From Candidatus Shapirobacteria bacterium (lineage in GTDB: Bacteria > Patescibacteriota > Microgenomatia > UBA12405), in NCBI GenBank assembly GCA_003647605.1, contig QMND01000033.1, forward strand, positions 1-6,858: DNA of 6,858 nucleotides. Reading direction: 5' to 3'. Below the pieces are notes generated by a model that saw only the letters and a program-made list of their open reading frames with translations, searched no databases and was not told the origin of the DNA. The number at the start of each line of letters is the position of its first letter. The first letter of the stretch is position 1. The position numbers and the translations under genes were made by a program. Of this stretch, positions 1 to 6,168 are shown in pieces.

Positions 1-2
1 AT

Positions 3-683
3 GTTAATCATATTAAAAAGTTTTTAATTAAAAAACAAAATTCTGGCAAATCTTCGCAAACTGTAAATCTTTATTTAAATGCTGTCAAATTTTTCTATCG
101 AGAAATCATTAAAAGCCCCGAGGCAATTAGTTTAAAATTTCCTAGGCACTCGCTTAAACTGCCAATTGTCTTGACAAGAAGTGAGGTAAAAATAATAACT
201 AAACAAATTTCAAATCCTAAACATAAATTAATGATTTTACTGGCCTATTCTAGCGGTCTGCGAGTTAGTGAAATAATCAACTTAAAGAGAGGTGATATTG
301 ATTTGGAAGAAAACACCATTCATCTTAAAAATACTAAAGGTAAAAAAGACAGAATTACTATACTATCAGAAAAACTAAAAGCATCTTTAATGACCTTAAT
401 TCTTAATAAAAAAACAAAAGATTATGTCTTTGAAAGCGAAAGAGGTGGCAAATTAACAACCTCCACACCACAAAAAGTTTTTCGAAAGGCACTAAAAAAG
501 GTCAGTATAAAAAAATCCGCCACTTTTCATAGTTTACGACACAGTTTTGCCACTCATTTATTAGAAAATGGAACAGATATCCGATATGTGCAAAAATTAT
601 TAGGTCATAAAAATATTAGAACTACTCAAATCTATACTCATGTTACAAATCCTAAATTAATGAATATAAAAAGCCCTTTATGA
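3..683 (+). CDS. Tyrosine recombinase, XerC/XerD-like (5' partial)
   Basis: This is a site-specific DNA recombinase that cuts and rejoins DNA through a tyrosine-DNA intermediate. The frame is open without a stop to the left edge, so the 5' end is outside the window. A TTG at 171 is not a credible start, because the codons before it (3-170) encode the end of the N-terminal SAM-like DNA-binding domain (SSQTVNLYLNAVKFFYREII) and the usual linker ending KLPIVLTRSEV. Counting codon 3-5 as residue 1, the catalytic set is complete: Arg87 in GLRVSE, Lys112 in NTKGKKDR, His176 and Arg179 in HSLRHSF, His202 in LLGHKNIRTT and nucleophile Tyr211 in QIYTHV. The visible 226 residues suggest roughly 40-60 are missing from a family size of about 270-300. 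It ends in an ATGA overlap with dus. With no phage or transposon genes nearby, I infer a fixed chromosomal recombinase, possibly for dimer resolution, rather than a mobile-element integrase; neither role is proven. Confidence 0.93.
   Translation, partial: VNHIKKFLIKKQNSGKSSQTVNLYLNAVKFFYREIIKSPEAISLKFPRHSLKLPIVLTRSEVKIITKQISNPKHKLMILLAYSSGLRVSEIINLKRGDIDLEENTIHLKNTKGKKDRITILSEKLKASLMTLILNKKTKDYVFESERGGKLTTSTPQKVFRKALKKVSIKKSATFHSLRHSFATHLLENGTDIRYVQKLLGHKNIRTTQIYTHVTNPKLMNIKSPL
680..683 (+). other. ATGA stop/start overlap (recombinase-dus)
   Basis: The TGA stop of the recombinase (681-683) lies inside the start region of dus (ATG 680-682). The 20 bases upstream contain no AGGAGG-like motif, so dus is probably translated by ribosomes that terminate and restart here. 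The overlap is directly visible; coupling is inferred. Confidence 0.75.
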
Positions 684-1750
684 ATTTTAAATCTTATATC
701 AAAAACAATAAAATCGTTGGATTGTCTCCAATGGATGGAGTAACCGATGAGGCCATGAGATTATTGCAGGCTAAAGTGGCTAAAGCAGATGTTGTGTTTA
801 CTGAGTTTGTCAGCGCTGAGGGTCTGTCAAATGGAGGAATTAAGTTGTTTCAAAAACTACTTTACTCCCCTAATGAAAGACCAATAATAGCCCAACTTTT
901 TGGCAAAAATCCAGATAGTTTTTATAAATCGACCATCATTTTGTCTGAGTTAGGTTTTGACGGAATCGATATCAATATGGGTTGTCCTTCAAAAAAGGTT
1001 AGCGGTCATGGTAGCGGGGCTGCTTTGATAGACAATCCCCAACTAGCAATAGAAATAATTAGAGCAGTCAGAGCTGGAACAATGGATTGGTACCAACAAG
1101 AAAATTTAATAGAAAAAATTGGCTTAAAAAACAAAACTAAGCAACAACTGGATGAGAATAAAAAATATAGTAATTTGGATAAAAACAAAAAAGACATACT
1201 AACCGTGTCAGTTAAAACTAGATTGGGAACCAAAGAAATAACGATTGAAAAGTGGGCTGAAGTACTAATAAAAGAAGAAATAGATTTGCTGACTATTCAT
1301 GGTCGGACATTGAGACAGGGTTATGCTGGTTTAACTAATTGGGAAGAAATAGCCAAAGTAGTGAAAATGGCTAAAAACAGTGGAGTGGCGGTTTGGGGAA
1401 ATGGGGATGTGTTTTCTAGACAGGAGGCTGTATTGAAAATAGAAAGATACGGAGTTGGTGGTGTTTTGATAGGCAGAAAAGCTATTGGTAACCCTTGGGT
1501 ATTCGAAGAAAAAGAAAGGTCGGTATCGGCTGAAGAAAGAAAAAAAATAATGTTAGAACATCTTGAAATTTTTCAAAAGGTTTTTCCGAATAGGAAAACT
1601 GACTGTTTGAGAAGTAAGTTTTTGGCATACACAAAAGGTTTAAGAAATGCCAAACAACTAAGGAAACAGATAGTTAGAATAGAAACAAAAAAAGACCTGC
1701 TAAAAATAGATTTTGAAATAAATGATAGAATGGGCAATGTTGATAGATGA
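680..1750 (+). CDS. dus: tRNA-dihydrouridine synthase
   Basis: This FMN enzyme reduces uridines in tRNA to dihydrouridine using NADPH, in the cytoplasm. Family landmarks appear in order along a TIM barrel: SPMDGVTD (16-23, FMN loop), QLFGKNPDSF (72-81), DINMGCPSKKV (97-107, with catalytic Cys102), GSGAALI (111-117), SVKTRLG (177-183), TIHGRTLRQGYAG (205-217, with His207 and Arg209), GNGDV (240-244) and GRKAIGNPWVF (265-275). The C-terminal helical tRNA-binding part follows to residue 356. Between the barrel strands at about 133-173 there is a Lys/Asn/Gln-rich insertion of some 40 residues that E. coli Dus enzymes lack. It is about 356 residues, slightly long for the family because of this insert. 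The ATG at 680 overlaps the recombinase stop, and the 3' end overlaps obg by 14 nt, so the three are likely one operon. The subfamily (DusA, B or C) and the target uridine cannot be assigned by eye. Confidence 0.95.
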   Translation: MNFKSYIKNNKIVGLSPMDGVTDEAMRLLQAKVAKADVVFTEFVSAEGLSNGGIKLFQKLLYSPNERPIIAQLFGKNPDSFYKSTIILSELGFDGIDINMGCPSKKVSGHGSGAALIDNPQLAIEIIRAVRAGTMDWYQQENLIEKIGLKNKTKQQLDENKKYSNLDKNKKDILTVSVKTRLGTKEITIEKWAEVLIKEEIDLLTIHGRTLRQGYAGLTNWEEIAKVVKMAKNSGVAVWGNGDVFSRQEAVLKIERYGVGGVLIGRKAIGNPWVFEEKERSVSAEERKKIMLEHLEIFQKVFPNRKTDCLRSKFLAYTKGLRNAKQLRKQIVRIETKKDLLKIDFEINDRMGNVDR

Positions 1751-2690
1751 AGTCAGGATAAAAATCAAGGCTGGTGACGGTGGAGACGGAATGATGCATT
1801 TTTATAGGGACAGGCATCGACCCAAAGGTGGACCTGATGGTGGCAATGGAGGTCGTGGTGGTGATGTTTTTTTTGTGGGAATCAGTAATATAGAGGCCCT
1901 AAAACAATTTAGATTTAAAAGGAAATTTAAAGCTGAAAACGGCCAAAAAGGAGGATGTAATCAAAGAGACGGAAAACAAGGAGAGGAGTTGATTTTAAAA
2001 GTGCCGATAGGGACGATAGTTAATTATGACAATGGGACTAGAGTAGAAATCAAAAAAGTGGGAGAAAAAGTCTTAATTGCTAGAGGGGGAAAAGGAGGTC
2101 AAGGCAACTATGAAAAGAGAAATTCAATTAATACGACTCCAAATGAATTTGATAAGGGAGAAAGAAGAGAATGGAAAGATTTATTTTTACAACTAAAATT
2201 AATCGCCGACATAGGCCTGATTGGTTTGCCTAATGCTGGGAAATCCAGCTTATTAAACGAATTGACTAAAGCCAGAGCTAGAGTAGCCAATTATCCTTTT
2301 ACAACTTTAGAGCCAAATTTAGGGGTAACAGTAGCTAAAAAAATAATAGCTGATATTCCCGGTTTGATAGAAGGAGCCTCAACTGGCAAAGGCTTAGGAT
2401 TTAAGTTTTTAAAACATGTAGAAAGAACTATGTTGTTAGTTCATTGTCTACCAGCAGATTCTAAAAATCCTTTGAGAGATTATAAAATAATTAGAAAGGA
2501 ATTGAATAGTTACAGTTCCAAACTAAGCCAAAGAAAAGAAATTATTATTCTAACCAAAATCGATCTTTTGGACTCGAAAAAAGATGTGGAAAAGATCAAG
2601 AATAAAATAGGGGCAAAATTAGCCGTATCTATAATAGATGAACAAAGTATTAAAAAACTATCTGATTTAATCCATCAACAACTAGCTTAA
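1737..2690 (+). CDS. obg: GTPase Obg/CgtA, short form lacking the C-terminal OCT domain
   Basis: This is an essential-type GTPase acting in 50S ribosome assembly and stress control. I chose the ATG at 1737 because it gives MLIDEVRIKIKAGDGG, matching the usual Obg N-terminus; an in-frame ATG at 1722 would add five residues (MIEWA). Neither has a Shine-Dalgarno motif. Numbered from 1737, the glycine-rich Obg fold covers about 1-155 (KGGPDGGNGGRGGDV at 30-44, RGGKGGQGN at 116-124). The G domain follows: G1 GLPNAGKS (163-170), switch I YPFTTLEPNLGV (186-197), G3 DIPGLIEG (206-213), HVERT (227-231) and G4 TKID (273-276), where most GTPases have NKxD. G5 is weak (AVSIIDEQ, 296-303, without the usual SA pair). 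The protein stops at 317 residues, directly after the G domain. The variable OCT domain of B. subtilis Obg (428 residues) and the acidic tail of E. coli Obg (390) are absent. It is the last gene of the plus-strand block; its stop overlaps the stop of the opposing YtxH-like gene. Confidence 0.95.
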   Translation: MLIDEVRIKIKAGDGGDGMMHFYRDRHRPKGGPDGGNGGRGGDVFFVGISNIEALKQFRFKRKFKAENGQKGGCNQRDGKQGEELILKVPIGTIVNYDNGTRVEIKKVGEKVLIARGGKGGQGNYEKRNSINTTPNEFDKGERREWKDLFLQLKLIADIGLIGLPNAGKSSLLNELTKARARVANYPFTTLEPNLGVTVAKKIIADIPGLIEGASTGKGLGFKFLKHVERTMLLVHCLPADSKNPLRDYKIIRKELNSYSSKLSQRKEIIILTKIDLLDSKKDVEKIKNKIGAKLAVSIIDEQSIKKLSDLIHQQLA

Positions 2691-3116
2691 AGCTTGCTTG
2701 ATTTTGTCCCAATCCTTTTTTAACTGAACTGACATTTTTTTGGCTCCATCTTTAGTAGCTTTAAAATCTGATTTGAATTCATCAATAACCTGATCGACTA
2801 TAGCGCCATATGTTTCTTTATTAATGACCTTACCGGCTTTTTTGACATCAGCAATTTTATCTAAAGCAACTTTCTGAATTTTTTTATAAGTGTTGCGGGC
2901 TTCAGTGGTTACCTTACCAAAAACTAGTCTGACTTTCTTCTCGGCCTCATTGGCATTTAATTTAACTCTATTTTGTAGTTCTTTGGCTAGCTTGACAATA
3001 TCTTGGCGAGTTTTTTGACCAGATTGAGGAGCAAAAAGAAGACCTCCAACAGCTCCGACTACAGCAGCGATGCCGGCAGTTAAAAAGAATTTGGATTTTT
3101 TGTTGGTATGTGTCAT
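2682..3116 (-). CDS. YtxH-like small membrane protein
   Basis: This 144-residue protein resembles the YtxH family (general-stress-linked in Bacillus, biochemical role unknown). A short basic N-terminus is followed by one glycine/alanine-rich transmembrane helix (about 10-28, FFLTAGIAAVVGAVGGLLF). The family hallmark LLFAPQSGQKTRQDI comes next (26-40). The remaining hundred residues are Lys/Ala/Asp/Glu-rich and predicted to be helical, probably long amphipathic helices or a coiled coil on the cytoplasmic side. The ATG at 3116 places the membrane helix at the expected distance from the N-terminus. It lies 41 nt downstream of the DUF4340 gene on the same strand, so it may be the last gene of the ABC operon, or may be transcribed from the candidate promoter at 3141-3178. 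Its TAG stop overlaps the 3' end of obg. The link to the ABC complex is positional only. Confidence 0.82.
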   Translation of the reverse strand: MTHTNKKSKFFLTAGIAAVVGAVGGLLFAPQSGQKTRQDIVKLAKELQNRVKLNANEAEKKVRLVFGKVTTEARNTYKKIQKVALDKIADVKKAGKVINKETYGAIVDQVIDEFKSDFKATKDGAKKMSVQLKKDWDKIKQALS

Positions 3117-3140
3117 AGCATTTGATATAAAAATTAAATA

Positions 3141-3178
3141 ACTATATTCAGTTTAGGTTAGTTAAAAACCGATGTCAA
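3141..3178 (-). promoter_or_regulatory. Candidate sigma-70-type promoter for the YtxH-like gene
   Basis: On the minus strand a perfect -35 box, TTGACA (3178-3173), is followed after exactly 17 nt by TAAACT (3155-3150), which matches TATAAT at four of six positions. A second, better-looking TATAGT (3146-3141) is 26 nt from the -35 and so too distant to pair with it. Transcription would begin near 3143, leaving a leader of about 27 nt before the ATG at 3116. The -35 box lies inside the last codons of the DUF4340 gene (Leu-Thr), so chance is a real alternative. Confidence 0.35.
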
Positions 3179-3955
3179 TCTTTTGAAATCAGTTGAGCTA
3201 ATTTGATAGTAAAAAGAGTGATTAGATGTGGCCCAAAAAAGCTTATCTTGACCTTTTTTTTGTTTGACCCCTATTTCAACTAAGTATTTTTGGTCTTTGT
3301 CGACCGTAATCTCAAAAGAGCTTGAAACAGAAGATGGTGTTTGATTACCTATGTATTTGACAACTTTCAGGTGGGATAAGGTGTCAACAAAAGACTGGTC
3401 CAACCATTGACCATCTTTAGGTTGTATTTTTTGTTGTTTGTCTTCTCTTTTTGTGATTATTTCTTTGATTTGATAGATTGGTAGATTGGTTATAAAGGAA
3501 AGTTGCCAATAATCATTAGTTTGAAAAGACTCAAAGTTCCAAACAAAAGGAATTTTAAAGATTTTATCTTCATCTTTTTGTTTAACAAAAGTACTGACGT
3601 AATCAGATGAAAGATTGCCAATTTGAAGTTGTTTATCTCCAATCTTAATAAAGTTGGAAGAGGTAGAAAAATATTGTTTTTGTTTTTGGGGATTAGAAGA
3701 AATCAAATTATCTAGTTTGACCTGTTGAATTTGTTTGAGAAAGTGATCAATTTTTTCGGCATCAACGGGAATGTGATCATCGTCAATAAACCATTGATTG
3801 TCCTTGTTAGATAAACAAAAACTGTTAAAACAAATTTGTTTGATTGGGTTAGAAGAGTCAAAATAGCTAGGAGAAGTTGGAGAAGATAATTGTGGATATT
3901 TTAAAATTAAAAAGAAAACAATTAAAAGAAAAAGTAAAATAGAGGTAAAACGCAT
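3158..3955 (-). CDS. DUF4340-type membrane-anchored exoplasmic protein
   Basis: This 265-residue protein has one N-terminal membrane helix (about 4-19, very hydrophobic) and then a soluble domain expected outside the membrane. The pattern matches the DUF4340 family: a short beta segment ending in WFIDDD, then VDAEKIDHFLKQIQQVKL (64-81), then a Leu-Ile-Ser-x-Asn-Pro segment and repeated short strands such as FIKIGDKQLQIGN. The biochemical role of DUF4340 is unknown. Family members are often encoded next to GldG-like genes, as here, where the gap to the upstream gene is 3 nt. I infer that it is a partner subunit of the ABC complex. It is not a lipoprotein, as no cysteine follows the hydrophobic segment. 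Two cysteines, Cys42 and Cys47, sit close together just after the membrane segment. The protein is Gln/Ser/Lys-rich. No Shine-Dalgarno motif precedes the ATG. Confidence 0.82.
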   Translation of the reverse strand: MRFTSILLFLLIVFFLILKYPQLSSPTSPSYFDSSNPIKQICFNSFCLSNKDNQWFIDDDHIPVDAEKIDHFLKQIQQVKLDNLISSNPQKQKQYFSTSSNFIKIGDKQLQIGNLSSDYVSTFVKQKDEDKIFKIPFVWNFESFQTNDYWQLSFITNLPIYQIKEIITKREDKQQKIQPKDGQWLDQSFVDTLSHLKVVKYIGNQTPSSVSSSFEITVDKDQKYLVEIGVKQKKGQDKLFWATSNHSFYYQISSTDFKRLTSVFN

Positions 3956-3958
3956 AGG

Positions 3959-5449
3959 CTATAAAGTTAAAGATTGATGATAGCGCTTGCGCCAAAAGCG
4001 AAGCAAAAAGAATAAAATCAACAAAATTAATAATGGCAAAGCTAAATTAATCCAACGGACAATCTGTTGCTGTTGGTGTTCCAAAGGCAAAATAGGAGCA
4101 ATAGCAAAATTCTTAGCTCGGACAGTTAGCAAACTATCGTCAGCAGAAAAATAATCAACTAAATTCATTAACAAGGCTAAAGAGGATGGGTCATTAGCCA
4201 CAAAATTGTCTTTAAGTAAATCAGTATCGGCAACCACAGCCAGTTTGGCATCTTGAGTGTTGATAGCTGACAAGGGATAAGAATGGGAATCAGTTGATTT
4301 AGGTCGGCTGATTTGAGTTGGGTTGAAAGAGCTTTGTTGTCCATCAACCAACCAAGAATGAGAACTGCTACTGAAAAGGACTTGGGCTGGGTCAGAAATT
4401 TCTAAGGCTGATGGCCAGTAGACAGACAATTGGGACAAAGAGGAAACAGCTGGAATATCGGGATTAAAAGTGGAAGGCAAGATTTTTAACCAAAAAGGAT
4501 ATTGGGTTAAGAAAGGACCTTTGGCCGATTTAAAATTGGCAATCAAAGAAGATGTATCGGCCACAACTTTGGGTAAAAGTTTAATACCATATTTAGACAA
4601 AAGCTTTTCTATATGGGGATGATTGAGTGGTTGGGAGCTCAGGTTGACATCTAAATTAACTGAGTCAATAAAAAGAATGAAGGCTTTTTTTTGGGCTATG
4701 TATTGGGAAATTTGATCAATGCTGTCTTGATCAAAAGCTTGTTGGGGACCTAAGGACAAAATCAAAGAAACATCATCTGCGATTTGTTGATCGGGGTCGG
4801 ATAAATCTAAGTCTTCGATTTGATAAAGTTGGCCTAAATAACGATGAAGCAAACTGGTTTGGGAGTAATCCAATTCTCCATGTCCAGAAGTCAAACAAAA
4901 AGTGGGTTTTTGGTCGGAAGTAAGTTGTTTGATAGCGGAAAGCAAATAATACTCTGAATTATCAATGTCGGTAGTGATAGGTAGAAGTTGGTTTTTATCG
5001 CCATAGCTAAGCATAAGAGCGAAAAAGGCGGTGCTGATTTCAAATTTGTCTTGTTTGAGAGAAGAAAAGTTGAGAGGCTGAACCCCATCTTTAATAGCTT
5101 GATTTTTGATCGATTCGTCTTTATCAGGGTTGAGACGAGTAACAATGAATTTGGAAGGATTAAGTTGATGACAAGCATCTAGTAAATGGTTCAAATCTTG
5201 GGACAAAGATTTGAATTGAGATGGAAGTTGAGAACTAACATAAAATTTGAGATTGACGACATCGTCTAGATTTTTAATAATTTTTTTAGTAGCTGGAGAC
5301 AAGGTATGTAAGTGGTTAGCCGTTAAATCTAATTTTAAATTAGGAAAAAACTGAATAATTAAATTAAGAAATACAATAATAAGTAAAAGATTAAAATTGT
5401 TGATGTAAAAAACTTTTTGATGGAGAAATTTTTTTATTTTTGAAAACAT
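3959..5449 (-). CDS. GldG-like ABC-transporter auxiliary protein
   Basis: This 496-residue protein belongs to the GldG / ABC_transp_aux family. In Flavobacterium, GldG works with GldA and GldF in an ABC complex needed for gliding; in most other bacteria the substrate is unknown. One membrane helix (about 18-36) is followed by the family hallmark DLTANHLHTLSPATKKIIKN (41-60) and then a KFYVSSQLP segment. A large exoplasmic region includes CLTSGHGELD (185-194), the Gly-His-Gly-Glu turn typical of the family's Rossmann/glutamine-amidotransferase-like fold. A second helix (about 466-483) lies near the C-terminus and is followed by a short basic tail (RFWRKRYHQ). Both ends should be cytoplasmic. 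The length fits the family. The gene starts 2 nt after the permease stop, with only a GAG about 10 nt upstream of the ATG. I am confident of the family but not of any cellular role. Confidence 0.9.
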   Translation of the reverse strand: MFSKIKKFLHQKVFYINNFNLLLIIVFLNLIIQFFPNLKLDLTANHLHTLSPATKKIIKNLDDVVNLKFYVSSQLPSQFKSLSQDLNHLLDACHQLNPSKFIVTRLNPDKDESIKNQAIKDGVQPLNFSSLKQDKFEISTAFFALMLSYGDKNQLLPITTDIDNSEYYLLSAIKQLTSDQKPTFCLTSGHGELDYSQTSLLHRYLGQLYQIEDLDLSDPDQQIADDVSLILSLGPQQAFDQDSIDQISQYIAQKKAFILFIDSVNLDVNLSSQPLNHPHIEKLLSKYGIKLLPKVVADTSSLIANFKSAKGPFLTQYPFWLKILPSTFNPDIPAVSSLSQLSVYWPSALEISDPAQVLFSSSSHSWLVDGQQSSFNPTQISRPKSTDSHSYPLSAINTQDAKLAVVADTDLLKDNFVANDPSSLALLMNLVDYFSADDSLLTVRAKNFAIAPILPLEHQQQQIVRWINLALPLLILLILFFLLRFWRKRYHQSLTL

Positions 5450-5451
5450 AT

Positions 5452-6168
5452 TTAAGCTCGTTTAAGTCTAATAGATAAAATAGTGACCGTTAAAAATATG
5501 GCTATCCAAGATAAAAAGAAAGTCAAGTCAGATAGACTAACTAGACCTTGAGACAAATGCTGAGCGTGCCAAGAAAGGCTAAGAAAAGAAACTAATTTTT
5601 GAAAAAAGTTAGGTAAATAGGACAAGAAACTATCTTGTCCCAGAAGAGTGTTGAGAATTAGAAAAATTAGAGAAATTAAAAAAGCTGTAGTTGGTTGAGA
5701 ACTGAGACTGGAAGCAAACAAACCACAACTAAGGTAAGCTGATGCCAAAAAGATCATTGACAAAAAAGAAGTAAACAAAACTCCTATGTCTGGCTGACCA
5801 ATGATTAATAAAGTAATGGCCATGGGTAAATAAAGAGACATAACTATAAGAATAAAAGAAAAAAGAGAGAAAAATTTACCAACAACAATGTCTACTTCGG
5901 AAACAGGTAAAGTCAGTAAAACTTCCCAACTACCTGATTTTTTTTCTTCAGCAATGGTTGACATAGAAATGGCTGGAATGAATAAGGAAAAAAGAAAAAC
6001 TAGCAAATTCCACAAAGGATCCATAGTCGATTGATTGTTAACAAAAAAAGTGGATAGAAAAACCCAAAGAGTGATAAGCAGAAGTGAGGCTGAAAAAACA
6101 TAGAAAAGTGGACTTTGCAAATAGAGTTTAATTTCTTTTTTAGCGATGATAAATGCTTTGGTGGTCAT
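5452..6168 (-). CDS. ABC-2 type permease, GldF-like
   Basis: This 238-residue integral membrane protein is the transmembrane subunit of the ABC complex. It has six likely membrane segments, at roughly 22-42, 53-71, 98-122, 128-152, 160-177 and 213-233. The N-terminus (KKEIKLYLQSPLFYVF) is typical of this permease family. The most diagnostic segment is EEKKSGSWEVLLTLPVS (74-90) followed by VGKFFS, the cytoplasmic coupling region of ABC-2/GldF permeases. A GQPDIG turn (124-129) lies before the fourth segment, where the family has a similar GxPDxG sequence. The ATG overlaps the ATPase stop as ATGA, and the GldG-like gene follows after 2 nt, so all belong to one operon. A run of eight A on the coding strand (5938-5945) encodes part of EEKKSG. 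Only one permease gene is present, so I infer a homodimer. Confidence 0.9.
   Translation of the reverse strand: MTTKAFIIAKKEIKLYLQSPLFYVFSASLLLITLWVFLSTFFVNNQSTMDPLWNLLVFLFSLFIPAISMSTIAEEKKSGSWEVLLTLPVSEVDIVVGKFFSLFSFILIVMSLYLPMAITLLIIGQPDIGVLFTSFLSMIFLASAYLSCGLFASSLSSQPTTAFLISLIFLILNTLLGQDSFLSYLPNFFQKLVSFLSLSWHAQHLSQGLVSLSDLTFFLSWIAIFLTVTILSIRLKRA
6165..6168 (-). other. ATGA start/stop overlap (ABC ATPase-permease)
   Basis: Read on the minus strand, the permease ATG (6168-6166) and the ATPase TGA stop (6167-6165) share bases. No Shine-Dalgarno motif lies in the preceding 20 nt, so translation of the permease is probably coupled to that of the ATPase. The overlap is visible; coupling is inferred. 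Confidence 0.75.

Noticed and set aside
171..198. TTGACA at 171-176 with TAATAA at 193-198 as a plus-strand promoter
   Set aside because: It lies inside the recombinase coding sequence, the -10 matches only three of six positions, and no gene starts downstream at a suitable distance.
681..683. TGA read as glycine (Gracilibacteria/Absconditabacteria code)
   Set aside because: The recombinase ends at this TGA exactly where the family normally ends (NIKSPL), and TGA also ends dus and the ABC ATPase at overlapping starts of the next genes, so it acts as a stop.
1006..1233. Open frame on the minus strand (75 codons) opposite dus
   Set aside because: It is antisense to well-supported Dus motifs and its protein resembles no family; its hydrophobic look comes from reading Lys/Asn codons backwards.
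2108..2290. Minus-strand open frame of 60 codons opposite obg
   Set aside because: It is antisense to the Obg G1 and switch I region, with no independent support.
2655..2681. Weak TGAT/ATCA hairpin before a T run on the minus strand after the YtxH-like stop
   Set aside because: The stem is only four AT-rich base pairs and several bases separate it from the T run; too weak to call.
2684..2726. AGCTT-A-AAGCT inverted repeat followed by a T run near the convergent ends, as a terminator
   Set aside because: The arms are separated by a single base, so no hairpin loop can form, and the T run at 2715-2721 lies about 20 nt away without an adjoining stem.
4891..5182. Open frames on both strands within the GldG-like gene (4891-5178 minus, 4988-5182 plus)
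   Set aside because: Both are alternative frames of a strongly supported GldG-like coding sequence, without recognisable domains.
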